A stretch of 64,000 bases of DNA, taken from the NCBI GenBank assembly GCA_963797265.1, contig CAWCOY010000004.1, forward strand, positions 1 to 64,000. The letters are read 5' to 3'. Each line of letters starts with the position of its first letter. The stretch's first letter is position 1. This DNA comes from DASUPK01 sp963797265. GTDB taxonomy: Bacteria; Actinomycetota; Thermoleophilia; Solirubrobacterales; 70-9. A program made the translations under genes and the position numbers. Shown piece after piece: positions 39,333-47,842 of the stretch. The notes beneath the pieces are model-generated. The model did not search any database, was not told where the DNA came from, and saw only the letters and a list, made by a program, of their open reading frames with translations.

Positions 39333-40202
39333 GTGGCTCGCGGATTCGAGAAGGGCCGAAACGCGACGCTCGAGCTGAGACGGCTGCCCTCTACCGTTGG
39401 AACCGTCCATCGCCGCGTGTCGACCGGATTCAACGGAAACGGGACGGTCCGCCACGGGGACGAGATCTTCGGACGGCTCATTGCCGTACGCCGCGCCGCG
39501 CTCGGGCTCAGCCAGGAGGACCTGGCAGCGAGGATGGAGACGAGCAATGCGAACGTCGCCGGGATTGAGAACGGAAGTCCGCCGAGCCTCGAGGCTCTGG
39601 AGCTGCTTGGAGTTGCGCTCGCTGCGGAGCCCAGGACGGGCTCAGGGTGGAGTTCCGTCCGCGGGCGCTGGCGTTGGGGCGGCCTGGCAATCGCCATCCT
39701 GGTCCCCGCGCTGCTGATCCTGAACGGGCGCTCGGGCGAGAACGATGGCGGTGCTTCGCCGGAGCGCCTGCCCGAGGCGGCAGCCCCCGTGCGAGCGGCT
39801 CCGGCACCCGTACTCCGGGTGGTCCCGCAGGGCAAGTCTCCGACTCTGAGGAAAACCGTGAATGAGTCCAAGCCTCAGAAGACGAAGGGCGCCACCCCGC
39901 GCGACGTGGGCGGCGCCGCACCCGGCGAGGAGCATCCGCATTCGGCCCCTGGGGCGACGCTCGCGCCCACATCTCCGGCGCAGCCCACACCGAGCCCGCC
40001 TTCGGCCGTTGTCTCACAACCCCCGTCTGACTCGAGCAGCACCTCGGCACCGGTCCGACCGACCGGCAAGCCCGAGGGCTCCCCGGGCAATGGACCGGGC
40101 GGGGGCGGCGGTTCGGGCGGGGGCAATGGATCGGGAGGCGGCAACGGAACGGGAGGCGGCAACGGACCGGGTGGGACCGGCCCTCCCGGGCAGATGCGCT
40201 AG
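39333..40202 (+). CDS. XRE-type helix-turn-helix membrane protein with Pro/Gly-rich tail
   Basis: A 289-aa protein. An XRE/Cro helix-turn-helix occupies about 47-100 (RLIAVRRAALGLSQEDLAAR, METSNANVAGIENG). A single TM helix (WGGLAIAILVPALLILNG) follows near 113-130, then an extracytoplasmic low-complexity region rich in Pro/Ser and ending in repeated GGGNG units. The layout recalls RodZ-like proteins. Given its place in the glycan locus it may link DNA control with the envelope. GTG start at 39333. The 3' end overlaps the convergent glycosyltransferase by 4 bp. Confidence 0.75.
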   Translation: MARGFEKGRNATLELRRLPSTVGTVHRRVSTGFNGNGTVRHGDEIFGRLIAVRRAALGLSQEDLAARMETSNANVAGIENGSPPSLEALELLGVALAAEPRTGSGWSSVRGRWRWGGLAIAILVPALLILNGRSGENDGGASPERLPEAAAPVRAAPAPVLRVVPQGKSPTLRKTVNESKPQKTKGATPRDVGGAAPGEEHPHSAPGATLAPTSPAQPTPSPPSAVVSQPPSDSSSTSAPVRPTGKPEGSPGNGPGGGGGSGGGNGSGGGNGTGGGNGPGGTGPPGQMR

Positions 40203-41350
40203 CCACCTGCGTGCCGGAGGAAGTCCGCCACCCTCCGCGTCTCGGCCTCGATCGTGTGCCGACGCACGCGAGAGGCGCCGGCGTGCGTGAGTCGCTCCCT
40301 CAGGGACTGATCGTGAGCAAGGATGAGCAGCTGTTCCGCAGCCGCCGGGGCATCTCCCGGCTGAACCAACAGCGCGCAGCCGTTCGCCGCCCCGGGGACC
40401 CCGCCCACGGCGGTGGCCACCGCCGGAAGCCTCGCGGCGAACGCTTCGAGAATCACCTGAGGTACCCCCTCGGTCCAGGACACATGAAGGAGCGCGTGAC
40501 AGTCGCGGTAGAACCCCGCGAGCCCGCCGTCCAGCGCAACGTAGCCGCGAAGCTCTGCATGCTCGCGGACCCCGAGCCGGTCGAGCCGCTGTATCAGCTC
40601 ATCGCGCATCGGGCCGTCGCCGCAGACGATCAGCCGCCACCGCGGCTCGGTCTCGCGGAGGAGCGCGAGCACGTCGGCGAGCAGCAACGGGTTCTTCTCC
40701 CGCTCCAGTCGGCCGACCGCGAGCACGCTCAACTCCCCGGAGTAGTCACGGGCGCTCTCGCCGTCCAGGGGCTCGATCGCGTCCTCCTCGACGAGGGAGA
40801 CATACACCTCCAGCACTGCCCGCGCCCGGCGATAGCGGCGCTCGAGGTCCGGACCCACGACGATGATCGAATGGCGCCGGGCGAGCAATCGCCAGGCGCC
40901 CTCCAGCATGAGGGCGGCGAGCTGGAGCGTGCGCCGGTCGGGGTGCCGGTTGGCGACGTACCGGGGAAGGTCCTGACGGGCACCGAGGAGCACCCGCTTC
41001 CTGCGGGCGACCGCGATCAGCAGGAAGGCCAGCGACAGGAGGTGCGGCCCCAAAAGCCAGACCCCGTCCACGTCATCGAGCGCGCGCCAAAAGCGCCGAA
41101 TCGATCTGAGCATCGCAGGCGCCGCCGTGAAGGGCCTCGCCAAACTCGGATACCAGGGCAAGGGCACGAACGAGAGTGAGGGTGGAAGCTGGTAGTGCCA
41201 CTTACCGGGGCGGGGATCGAGGCGGCCAAGGAGCACGAGACCATCGAGCTCGTCCGCCAGCCGCGCCAAGAACAGGGTGAACGCCTTCTCCGCGTACACG
41301 CCCGTTGAGTCGTGGCGATATTTGTAGTCGGTGTAGACGGCGAATCGCAT
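40199..41350 (-). CDS. Glycosyltransferase family 4
   Basis: A 383-aa GT-B enzyme. The acceptor domain begins MRFAVYTDYKYRHDSTGVYA; the donor domain has LSVLAVGRLEREKNPLLLAD, RLIVCGDGPMRDEL, CHALLHVSWTEGVPQVILEA and FAARLPAVATAVGGVPG. Donor and product sugars cannot be told. ATG 41350 is chosen over a start 13 codons earlier because it begins with the family's first strand. The gene is convergent with the HTH-membrane gene and divergent from the deacetylase gene. Confidence 0.88.
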   Translation of the reverse strand: MRFAVYTDYKYRHDSTGVYAEKAFTLFLARLADELDGLVLLGRLDPRPGKWHYQLPPSLSFVPLPWYPSLARPFTAAPAMLRSIRRFWRALDDVDGVWLLGPHLLSLAFLLIAVARRKRVLLGARQDLPRYVANRHPDRRTLQLAALMLEGAWRLLARRHSIIVVGPDLERRYRRARAVLEVYVSLVEEDAIEPLDGESARDYSGELSVLAVGRLEREKNPLLLADVLALLRETEPRWRLIVCGDGPMRDELIQRLDRLGVREHAELRGYVALDGGLAGFYRDCHALLHVSWTEGVPQVILEAFAARLPAVATAVGGVPGAANGCALLVQPGDAPAAAEQLLILAHDQSLRERLTHAGASRVRRHTIEAETRRVADFLRHAGG

Positions 41351-41387
41351 AGGGTCAGCCCGAGCGGCATCTCGAGGGAGATCCAAC

Positions 41388-42158
41388 ATCGGCGAGATCC
41401 TGGTCCTCTGCTACCACGCGGTGAGCGAGAAGTTTTCCGCGTCGCTCTCGGTCACGCCGGACGCGTTTCGGGAGCAGCTCGGCATGCTCGTGCGCCGCGG
41501 CTACCGAGGCGCGACCTTCAGCAGCGCGATCAGCCAACCCCGCGACGGACGGGTCCTGGCAGTCACCTTCGACGACGCCTATCACTCGGTGGTCCGTCTG
41601 GCGCTCCCGATCATGGCCGAATACGGCCTGCCCGGGACGGTGTTCGCCCCGACCTCGTACATCGGGGCCGACCGGCCGATGCTCTGGCCCGGGATCGACA
41701 GATGGCACGGGACACCTCACGAGGCCGAGCTCATCCCCTGCTCGTGGGGGGGCCTCGAGCAGCTCCTCGAGGCCGGCTGGGAGGTGGGATCACACACGCG
41801 AACGCATCCGCGCCTTCCCGAGCTCACGGACGATGATCTCCTGACGGAGCTGAGGGAGTCCCGGCGCGAGTGCGAGGAGCGGCTCGGGATCCCGTGCCGT
41901 TCGATCGCCTACCCATATGGAGCCGTAGACACGCGCGTCGCCGACGCCGTCGCGGCCGCGGGGTACTCGTTCGCAGCGGAGCTTCCGGGGAGCTTTCGAA
42001 TGCCCGCCGTCCCCCTGCGCTGGCCCCGCGTAGGCATCTACCACCGGGATAGTCGATGGCGCTTCCAGCTCAAGACGGCCAGGTCCATGCGGGGCCTACG
42101 CGGTACGGCTGCGTGGTCGATCCTCGACGGCGCGAGGCAGGCAAGGCGGCAAACCTAA
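41388..42158 (+). CDS. Polysaccharide deacetylase (NodB/CE4 family)
   Basis: Contains the CE4 motifs LCYHAVSEKFS (first strand), VTFDDAYHS (catalytic Asp and metal Asp), GSHTRTHPRL (metal His pair) and IAYPYGAVD. It would remove N-acetyl groups from the polysaccharide. No ATG, GTG or TTG lies in frame before the first conserved strand. GAGGGAG lies 7 bp before an ATC at 41388, giving IGEILVLCYHA. The only canonical start, GTG 41421, would cut off the LCYHA strand. I place the start at 41388 with low certainty. Confidence 0.8.
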   Translation: MGEILVLCYHAVSEKFSASLSVTPDAFREQLGMLVRRGYRGATFSSAISQPRDGRVLAVTFDDAYHSVVRLALPIMAEYGLPGTVFAPTSYIGADRPMLWPGIDRWHGTPHEAELIPCSWGGLEQLLEAGWEVGSHTRTHPRLPELTDDDLLTELRESRRECEERLGIPCRSIAYPYGAVDTRVADAVAAAGYSFAAELPGSFRMPAVPLRWPRVGIYHRDSRWRFQLKTARSMRGLRGTAAWSILDGARQARRQT

Positions 42159-43351
42159 TCACCCCGGGACCCGGCGGGGTGGAGGGCCACCGGCTTCCTG
42201 GCCTCTCTCGCGACCTCCCACCTCTCGAAGCGGACGCCGCCAAGCACCGAGAGCACAGCGATGCCTGCGGCCGCGTTGGCCAGACAGAAGTAGTACGGGA
42301 TCCAAAGCGGACGCGCTCTTCCCCAGGCGTGCCCCCGGCCCGCCCAACCCGCCACCGCAAGGCCGTAGAGGAGAAGCTGGGGGCCCAGAACGAGCCACCA
42401 GACCGGGCTCGAGGTGACCAGCCACGCACTGGCGGCAAGGGCCGTCAAGAGGAAGAAGGCCAGGAACCGGCGCAGCACCTTGTGCGTGAGGACCTGAACG
42501 GAGTAAAAACCGCCGCGCCACGGCAGGAGGAGGCCTCCCAGTGAGAAGGCAGCGCGCAAACCCCTGTTCATGACGCGGACCTTCCGGCGCAGCTCGGGGG
42601 TCGAGTCGTCCGGGGCATCCACCATCACGATCGTTCGCTCGTCGAAGGCGAGTCGCCGCCCCCCCTTGATGACCTGAGTCGAGATCACGAAGTCGTCGGT
42701 CCCGGCGCTGACGTTCGAGGGACGGAAGAGGGAGCGGCGAACGGCGTAGAGGCGACCACAGGCCGAGACCGCGCTGCCGACCTTGTCCTCGTACTTCTTG
42801 ATCCACTGCTCGTAACGCCAGTACAGACCCTCCCCCCGCGCCACACCCGAGGCGTCTGCCTCGATCCCGCTCACCTCGTTAGCGGAGACACCGCCCACCG
42901 TCGGGTCGGCGAAGTTCGACATCAGCTCGTCGAGCGTGTCGGGACGAAACATCGAGTCCGCATCGGTGAACACGAGCACCTCTCCGCTCGCCGCCTCGAC
43001 ACCGGCATTCAAAGCCGTGATCTTGCCGACGCGAGGTAGGTCCAGGACCCGCGCGCCCGCGCGCCCGGCTGCGTCCACCGTGCGGTCGGTGGAGCCGTCC
43101 GAGGCGACCACGATCTCGATGAGCGGACCTGGATAGCGGCTCGACAACACGTTCTCCACCTTCGCAGCGATGACGTCCTCCTCGTTGTGGGCCGCCACGA
43201 GGACGGTGACCGGCTGATGGGTCGGCTTTCGCTCGCGCCGGCGCGGACGGGTGCGAGCAATGAGCAGGAGCAGCAACGGATAGCCGGCGTAGACCCAAAC
43301 GATGACCGCGCCCGAGATGAGAAGTAGGACGAGCGGGAGCAGCAAGCTCAC
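42155..43351 (-). CDS. Membrane glycosyltransferase family 2
   Basis: A 398-aa processive-type GT-A enzyme. An N-terminal TM helix (LLLPLVLLLISGAVIVWVYA) is followed by the catalytic domain with VTVLVAAHNEEDVIAAK, IVVASDGSTDRT, LVFTDADSMF (DxD) and SAGTDDFVISTQVIKGGRR. Three more TM segments lie after about residue 285. It resembles synthases such as those for hyaluronan or poly-GlcNAc. Together with the neighbouring deacetylase, a deacetylated aminosugar polymer is possible. GTG start overlaps the Wzz-like stop as GTGA; the 3' end overlaps the deacetylase by 4 bp. Confidence 0.88.
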   Translation of the reverse strand: MSLLLPLVLLLISGAVIVWVYAGYPLLLLLIARTRPRRRERKPTHQPVTVLVAAHNEEDVIAAKVENVLSSRYPGPLIEIVVASDGSTDRTVDAAGRAGARVLDLPRVGKITALNAGVEAASGEVLVFTDADSMFRPDTLDELMSNFADPTVGGVSANEVSGIEADASGVARGEGLYWRYEQWIKKYEDKVGSAVSACGRLYAVRRSLFRPSNVSAGTDDFVISTQVIKGGRRLAFDERTIVMVDAPDDSTPELRRKVRVMNRGLRAAFSLGGLLLPWRGGFYSVQVLTHKVLRRFLAFFLLTALAASAWLVTSSPVWWLVLGPQLLLYGLAVAGWAGRGHAWGRARPLWIPYYFCLANAAAGIAVLSVLGGVRFERWEVAREARKPVALHPAGSRGD

Positions 43352-44244
43352 CGCTTCCGACGCGCGCTCTCGCGGTCGGGTGCGGCCTTGGGAGGGGCGA
43401 CCTCGATCCTGCCGGGGCCCACCCTGCGAACCGATGCCCCGGCGCCGAGCGACTCCCGCAGACTGGACTCGAGCCGGTCGGTCTCACCGGTCACGTTGCC
43501 GTCGGGCGGGGGGCGGCCGTCCCTTCCATGCTCGAGCGTCCGCGCCCCGAGGGACGAACGCAGCTTGCTCTCGGCGAAGAGCAGGCCGATCCCGAGAAGC
43601 GCCCCGAGCAGGACCGCGAGGCCGACTGTCTGCGAAGTCTTCGACCCGACCTGATCGGCAGACCCAGGAGCGTTGAGGGATTCGAGGCGGTAGACGCTGT
43701 AGTTCGCTTGGACGAGGCTGGCGGCGTTCGCCGCCGCTGCAGCCTGCATCTCGTTGACCTTTGTGCGGTCCGGGCCGGTGATCTTGAGGTCGACGATGGC
43801 GCTGCCGGGTCGACGCGAGGCCAGCCACGAGTATTCCGCCCCACTCGCTGCGACGGAGTCGGGCGAAACACCCGCCGCCTGCGCGGCGGAGTTGCGCAGC
43901 CGGGCGCTGCCGAGGATGTCGACGATCGTCTCGGTGACCGCGTTGTCCGGATCCGAGAGCGTCCCGACCACGTCGGGCACTGCGGTAGGCGGGACCGTGT
44001 CACTTGGGCGGATCGCGAAGCTTGACTCACGCTCGTAGGTCGTTGATTCGCTGCTCACTACGACCAGTGCCGCGAGGCCGGCGAGCGCGGCCAGCGCCAC
44101 GACGGCCAGCGCGCGTTGCATCGGCGGAGGCATCCGCCGAATCAGCGAAGAGAAGCGGGCGCCGACCTTCTGTCGATCGCTGCGCGGCTCGCGGACCTTC
44201 TGCCGATCGCCGCCGTTGCCACCAGATGCAACCCGGTTGTTCAT
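43348..44244 (-). CDS. Wzz/YveK-like chain-length regulator
   Basis: A 298-aa protein with two TM helices (ALAVVALAALAGLAALVVVS near 44-63; QTVGLAVLLGALLGIGLLFA near 205-224) flanking an extracytoplasmic domain, the Wzz/capsule polysaccharide co-polymerase layout. The N-terminus has a direct repeat (GDRQKVREP then SDRQKVGAR). The cytoplasmic tail is basic and has no tyrosine-kinase domain or Tyr cluster. It would set polymer length together with the Wzy-like protein. Its stop overlaps the GT2 start. Confidence 0.8.
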   Translation of the reverse strand: MNNRVASGGNGGDRQKVREPRSDRQKVGARFSSLIRRMPPPMQRALAVVALAALAGLAALVVVSSESTTYERESSFAIRPSDTVPPTAVPDVVGTLSDPDNAVTETIVDILGSARLRNSAAQAAGVSPDSVAASGAEYSWLASRRPGSAIVDLKITGPDRTKVNEMQAAAAANAASLVQANYSVYRLESLNAPGSADQVGSKTSQTVGLAVLLGALLGIGLLFAESKLRSSLGARTLEHGRDGRPPPDGNVTGETDRLESSLRESLGAGASVRRVGPGRIEVAPPKAAPDRESARRKR

Positions 44245-44269
44245 CGCTGCTCAGGGGCTCTTTCGGACG

Positions 44270-45634
44270 TCACCATTTCCTTCCCGTCTCCTGCGACGGT
44301 ACCGGCTTCTTCCCTGTATTGATGCGGTTCAGACGCAGCGGGCCTCCGTTGCCTCCGGCATCCGACTGGAGTTGCCCGACGCGTGTGCCGGTGGCGGGTC
44401 GAGCGCGATCGCGGTGGCCCCGCGGGACGATCCGGGGCTTGAAGGACAGCCGGGCCATCCGCTGGGGCCGGCCCAGGACGCAAGCCGTCAGCGCCGGCGC
44501 TGCGTACCAGGTTCCGACGACGAAACGCATCAAAGGGCCGTAGCTCAGCGTCGCGGGAGCCCCGACGAAGTGCAAGCCGGGCACGCTCGCCTCGAGGCCG
44601 GGGCCCAGGCGGGGGTAACCGCCGAGCAGATCCAGGTCGTGGACCAGTTCGGGAGGAAGGAAGGGGTACTTGGCGACATCGACGCGAAAACCGGTGCCGA
44701 GCACGACGTGATCGGCTTCGCGGGCGCTCCCATCGTCGAGAATCGTCCTGACGCCTGTGCCGTTCGCAGTCGCAGTGGTGATGGCCCGCCCCAGGACCAT
44801 CGGCACCTGCTCCAGGCGTGAACGGAGCCAGGCCGCACCCATCGGAACGATGCACTTTCGCGTGACCGCGGGCCGCAGCCCGCCCGGCGTCCGCCTCAAG
44901 AGCTCGGGCGCCGCAGCGATCCAGCCCGACCTCATGCCGCCGACGTCCGTCGGCGGCATCAGCAGTCGCCGCAGGCGGGCCCGGATGCCGGGTTGCTGAT
45001 CGCCTGGCAGCCAGACGATCCCCGGGGCGCGGGCGACGATCTCGACATCTGCTCCCGCTTCGTTGAGGAGCGCGGCCGACTCGAGGGCACTCTGGCCCGC
45101 CCCGACCACCATCACGCGCTTTCCCGACAGCGCTTGAAAGTCAAGGTGGTCGGACGAGTGCGAGACGAGATCTCGCGGCAGGTCTCCTAGAGGTGACGGC
45201 CGCCAGGCGAACGGCTCCAGCCCGGCGGCGACGACGACCCGCGACGCGATGAGTGCGTCACCGTCCTCGAGCCTCAGCCTGAAGGCCCCGTCAACGCGGT
45301 CGACCTGCTGGACACGTCGCCGGTCGACCTCGGGAACGGCGTTGCGGTGGAACCAGTCGCTGTACCCGAGGTATCGTCGAAGCTCGATCGGCTGGGAAAG
45401 CCCAGCGCCCGTGCTCTCCTCGTATCGGTCGATCGTCAATTCCAGCGTCGGGTCGGCGATGTGGGAGGAGCGCCGGCGTGAACGCAGGAGCATCCCGCGC
45501 GGCATGCGGCTCCGCCAGAACCCCATGGGCTCGCCGAGGACCCGAGGCTCGACACCCGAGTGGCGCAGAAACGCGGCGCAGGCCAATCCGTAGGGGCCCG
45601 CGCCGATGATCGCTATCTGCGAGTCACGATCCAT
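44270..45634 (-). CDS. FAD/NAD(P)-binding monooxygenase-like flavoprotein
   Basis: A 454-aa protein. The FAD-binding Rossmann motif GAGPYGLACAAFL lies at about residues 11-23 and a second NADPH-binding motif at VMVVGAGQSALESAALL (about 160-176). A late segment DHVVLGTGFRVD is typical of flavin-containing monooxygenases or lysine/ornithine hydroxylase relatives. The substrate is unknown; in this locus it may oxidise a sugar or a side-chain amine. ATG 45634 overlaps the ATP-grasp gene end by 11 bp. Confidence 0.82.
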   Translation of the reverse strand: MDRDSQIAIIGAGPYGLACAAFLRHSGVEPRVLGEPMGFWRSRMPRGMLLRSRRRSSHIADPTLELTIDRYEESTGAGLSQPIELRRYLGYSDWFHRNAVPEVDRRRVQQVDRVDGAFRLRLEDGDALIASRVVVAAGLEPFAWRPSPLGDLPRDLVSHSSDHLDFQALSGKRVMVVGAGQSALESAALLNEAGADVEIVARAPGIVWLPGDQQPGIRARLRRLLMPPTDVGGMRSGWIAAAPELLRRTPGGLRPAVTRKCIVPMGAAWLRSRLEQVPMVLGRAITTATANGTGVRTILDDGSAREADHVVLGTGFRVDVAKYPFLPPELVHDLDLLGGYPRLGPGLEASVPGLHFVGAPATLSYGPLMRFVVGTWYAAPALTACVLGRPQRMARLSFKPRIVPRGHRDRARPATGTRVGQLQSDAGGNGGPLRLNRINTGKKPVPSQETGRKW

Positions 45635-46832
45635 TCGCGGCGTCCTTGGGGTCGCCCATGGAGCGCAAGCGACGGAGACGATGATTGACGAGCAGCAGCA
45701 GCCGCGCAAGTAGAGGAGCGGGGTCGGTCGCCCTGAAGAAGCTCCTCGCCATCCTCCGCTGGGGCCGCAGGACGTTCAGCGCGGATCGAATCTGACGCCT
45801 CCGCAGGCGTCGCCACAGGTTCCGAAGCTCGGCGTCCTCCCACCTGTAGTGGTAGCCCGGCTGGGCCTCACCTTCGATCTCGCCCCTACCCAACACCCAA
45901 TTGCACCAGGCGGCGGTCAGGGGCACGCCCGCCCTGGTGATCAGCTCCAGGGAACCGAACAGACGGGGGTTGAAGTCGATCGCGGCGAAGCCGGAGTCCT
46001 CTCTCTCGATCACCTCCAGCTCGAAGACACCCTGCCATCCGAGAACCTCGAGGAGATCCTGCGCCTTCTGGAGGAGACCATTCGGCGGCGGGATTGTCTC
46101 TGCGAACGAGACCGCTCCGCCTTCCGGGGGCCACGTGCGACCGTAGCGGCTGACGCCGTATGCCAGCACTCGGCCTTCGGCCGCCACGCCGGAGAACGAC
46201 AGCACCGCGCCGGCTTCACGTCGCTGGATCAGGCACGGGGTGCCGTACTCGGGCAACAGGGCCGCAAGCGACGTCTCGTCACGTACCAGCGAACTTGCTC
46301 GCTGCCGCACATCGCCATTTCGGCCGAAGATGGTGCTCGGCGGCTTCAGTACTACCGGGTACCCGAACCGACGCGCGGCCGCCCTCGCATCGCCCTCATC
46401 GGCGCACAACTCGGTCTCCGGTGAGCCAAGGCCCGTTTCAGCCGCCGCCCGGGCGAGGGCCGGCTTGCTGACACATCGCTCTACGACATCCGCTGGGGGT
46501 AGCGCCAGCTCGACGAACGGCTCGAGACGCTCACGGTGACGTGAGATCGCGAGCAGCGAGGCGTCGCTCCCCGTCACCAAGAGCCCATATCGGGTGCTGC
46601 GAACGATGTCGCCGAGCTCTGAGGTGAAGCGATCCGAATCGCTTCGGGGATCGGTTGCCGTCAGGCGCCGATCGCAGAATCGGGACCAGTGGGCGGCCGC
46701 GGGACGGCCGGTCGCCAGTGCATCTACCGCATAGCCGGCTCGCTGAAGGCTCCGGCAGCCCGCCAGGGAGGAGCGATCCTGGGCATCCGTGACCAGGACA
46801 CGAGGTCGATTGTCTGAGCGCGCAACCCTCAC
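45624..46832 (-). CDS. ATP-grasp enzyme
   Basis: A 402-aa protein of the carbamoyl-phosphate-synthase-like ATP-grasp group. It has an N-terminal pre-grasp domain (PRVLVTDAQDRSSLAGCRSL), then RRFGYPVVLKPPSTIFGRNG (ATP-binding Lys), LIQRREAGAVLSFSGVAAEG and the metal-binding end FELEVIEREDSGFAAIDFNP. It likely forms an amide or peptide-like bond, perhaps attaching an amino acid to a sugar. GTG 46832 overlaps the epimerase stop (GTGA). Co-operonic with the flavoprotein. Confidence 0.85.
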   Translation of the reverse strand: MRVARSDNRPRVLVTDAQDRSSLAGCRSLQRAGYAVDALATGRPAAAHWSRFCDRRLTATDPRSDSDRFTSELGDIVRSTRYGLLVTGSDASLLAISRHRERLEPFVELALPPADVVERCVSKPALARAAAETGLGSPETELCADEGDARAAARRFGYPVVLKPPSTIFGRNGDVRQRASSLVRDETSLAALLPEYGTPCLIQRREAGAVLSFSGVAAEGRVLAYGVSRYGRTWPPEGGAVSFAETIPPPNGLLQKAQDLLEVLGWQGVFELEVIEREDSGFAAIDFNPRLFGSLELITRAGVPLTAAWCNWVLGRGEIEGEAQPGYHYRWEDAELRNLWRRLRRRQIRSALNVLRPQRRMARSFFRATDPAPLLARLLLLVNHRLRRLRSMGDPKDAANGS

Positions 46833-47842
46833 ACCGTGACCGCGTCAGGCCGGGGGCGGCTCCGATCGAGAGCCCATTCCACCTGGCGTGCCAGGCCCTC
46901 CTCGAGGCTGACTCGCGGCGTGAAGCCGAGGTCCCGAGCCGCTCGTCGGGGGTCCGAGCACGTTCTACGAACGTCACCGCGAGCGTTGGGCAGGTGATCG
47001 ACCTCGATCGACATTCCGAGGAGCTCCTCCATCTTCATCAGGGCATCGAGCAAGCGGACCTGAGTGCCCCCACCGACGTTGTAGACGGCGCCCGGGGCAC
47101 CACGGCGGGCCGCCGCGATCGTCCCCTCGACGACGTCGTCGACGAAGGTGAAGTCACGGACCTGCAAGCCGTCGCCGAGCACCCTCACCGGAACGCGAGC
47201 CAGCGCCGCGCGGAGGAACTTGGCGAACGCCATGTCGGGACGCTGGCGCGGTCCGTAAGCGGTGAAGTAGCGCAGCCCCACGGTGCGCATGCCCTCGAGC
47301 CGGCCGTATACCCTCGCGAGCTCCTCGCCGGCGAGCTTGGTCAGGCCGTAGGGCGAAATGGGCGCGCGCTCGGTCTCCTCGGCAGTCGGGTAGGAGAGCG
47401 AATCCCCGTAGACCGACGACGAGGAGGCATAGACGAAGGTGCGCACCCCAACCTGGGCGGAGGCCTCAAGCAGCCTCTGGGTCGCCAGGATGTTGTCGTG
47501 CACGTAGCGTTCGAAGCTCATCCCGAAGCTGCCACGCACCCCTGGCTGGGCGGCGAGGTGGAACACCGTGTCGATTCCCTCTACGAGGTCATCGAGCGGG
47601 CCGCTGCCGAGATCAAGTTCGCGCAGCGTGAACCCGTGCCGATCTCGCAGCCGCTCCAGGTTGGCATCCTTCTGCTCCCGCGGGTAGTAGTCGGTGAAGC
47701 AGTCCACCCCGAGGACCTCATCGCCGCTCGCAACGAGGCGTTCGCTGAGGTGGGATCCCAAGAATCCCGCGCAGCCGGTGACCAGGACCCGGCCGAGAAG
47801 GATGCGGGATGGTTCGGCCTGGGGCTGATCAGTGCCGCTCAA
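46829..47842 (-). CDS. NAD-dependent sugar-nucleotide epimerase
   Basis: A 337-aa short-chain dehydrogenase-type epimerase. The NAD motif is VLVTGCAGFLGSHL; a DxYYP segment (DCFTDYYPREQKDANLERL) is typical of UDP-glucuronate 4-epimerases; the catalytic YxxxK lies in SPYGLTKLAGEE, and RYFTAYGPRQRPDMA follows. It would make UDP-galacturonate-like or related donors for the locus. TTG 47842 is chosen because GGAGG lies 5 bp upstream; no ATG/GTG fits. Product identity is an inference from the YYP region. Confidence 0.85.
   Translation of the reverse strand: MSGTDQPQAEPSRILLGRVLVTGCAGFLGSHLSERLVASGDEVLGVDCFTDYYPREQKDANLERLRDRHGFTLRELDLGSGPLDDLVEGIDTVFHLAAQPGVRGSFGMSFERYVHDNILATQRLLEASAQVGVRTFVYASSSSVYGDSLSYPTAEETERAPISPYGLTKLAGEELARVYGRLEGMRTVGLRYFTAYGPRQRPDMAFAKFLRAALARVPVRVLGDGLQVRDFTFVDDVVEGTIAAARRGAPGAVYNVGGGTQVRLLDALMKMEELLGMSIEVDHLPNARGDVRRTCSDPRRAARDLGFTPRVSLEEGLARQVEWALDRSRPRPDAVTV

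Noticed and set aside
40070..40190. Tandem GGC-rich repeat at the end of the HTH membrane gene as a separate repeat element
   Set aside because: It is the coding sequence of the Gly/Asn-rich protein tail, in frame to the stop codon.
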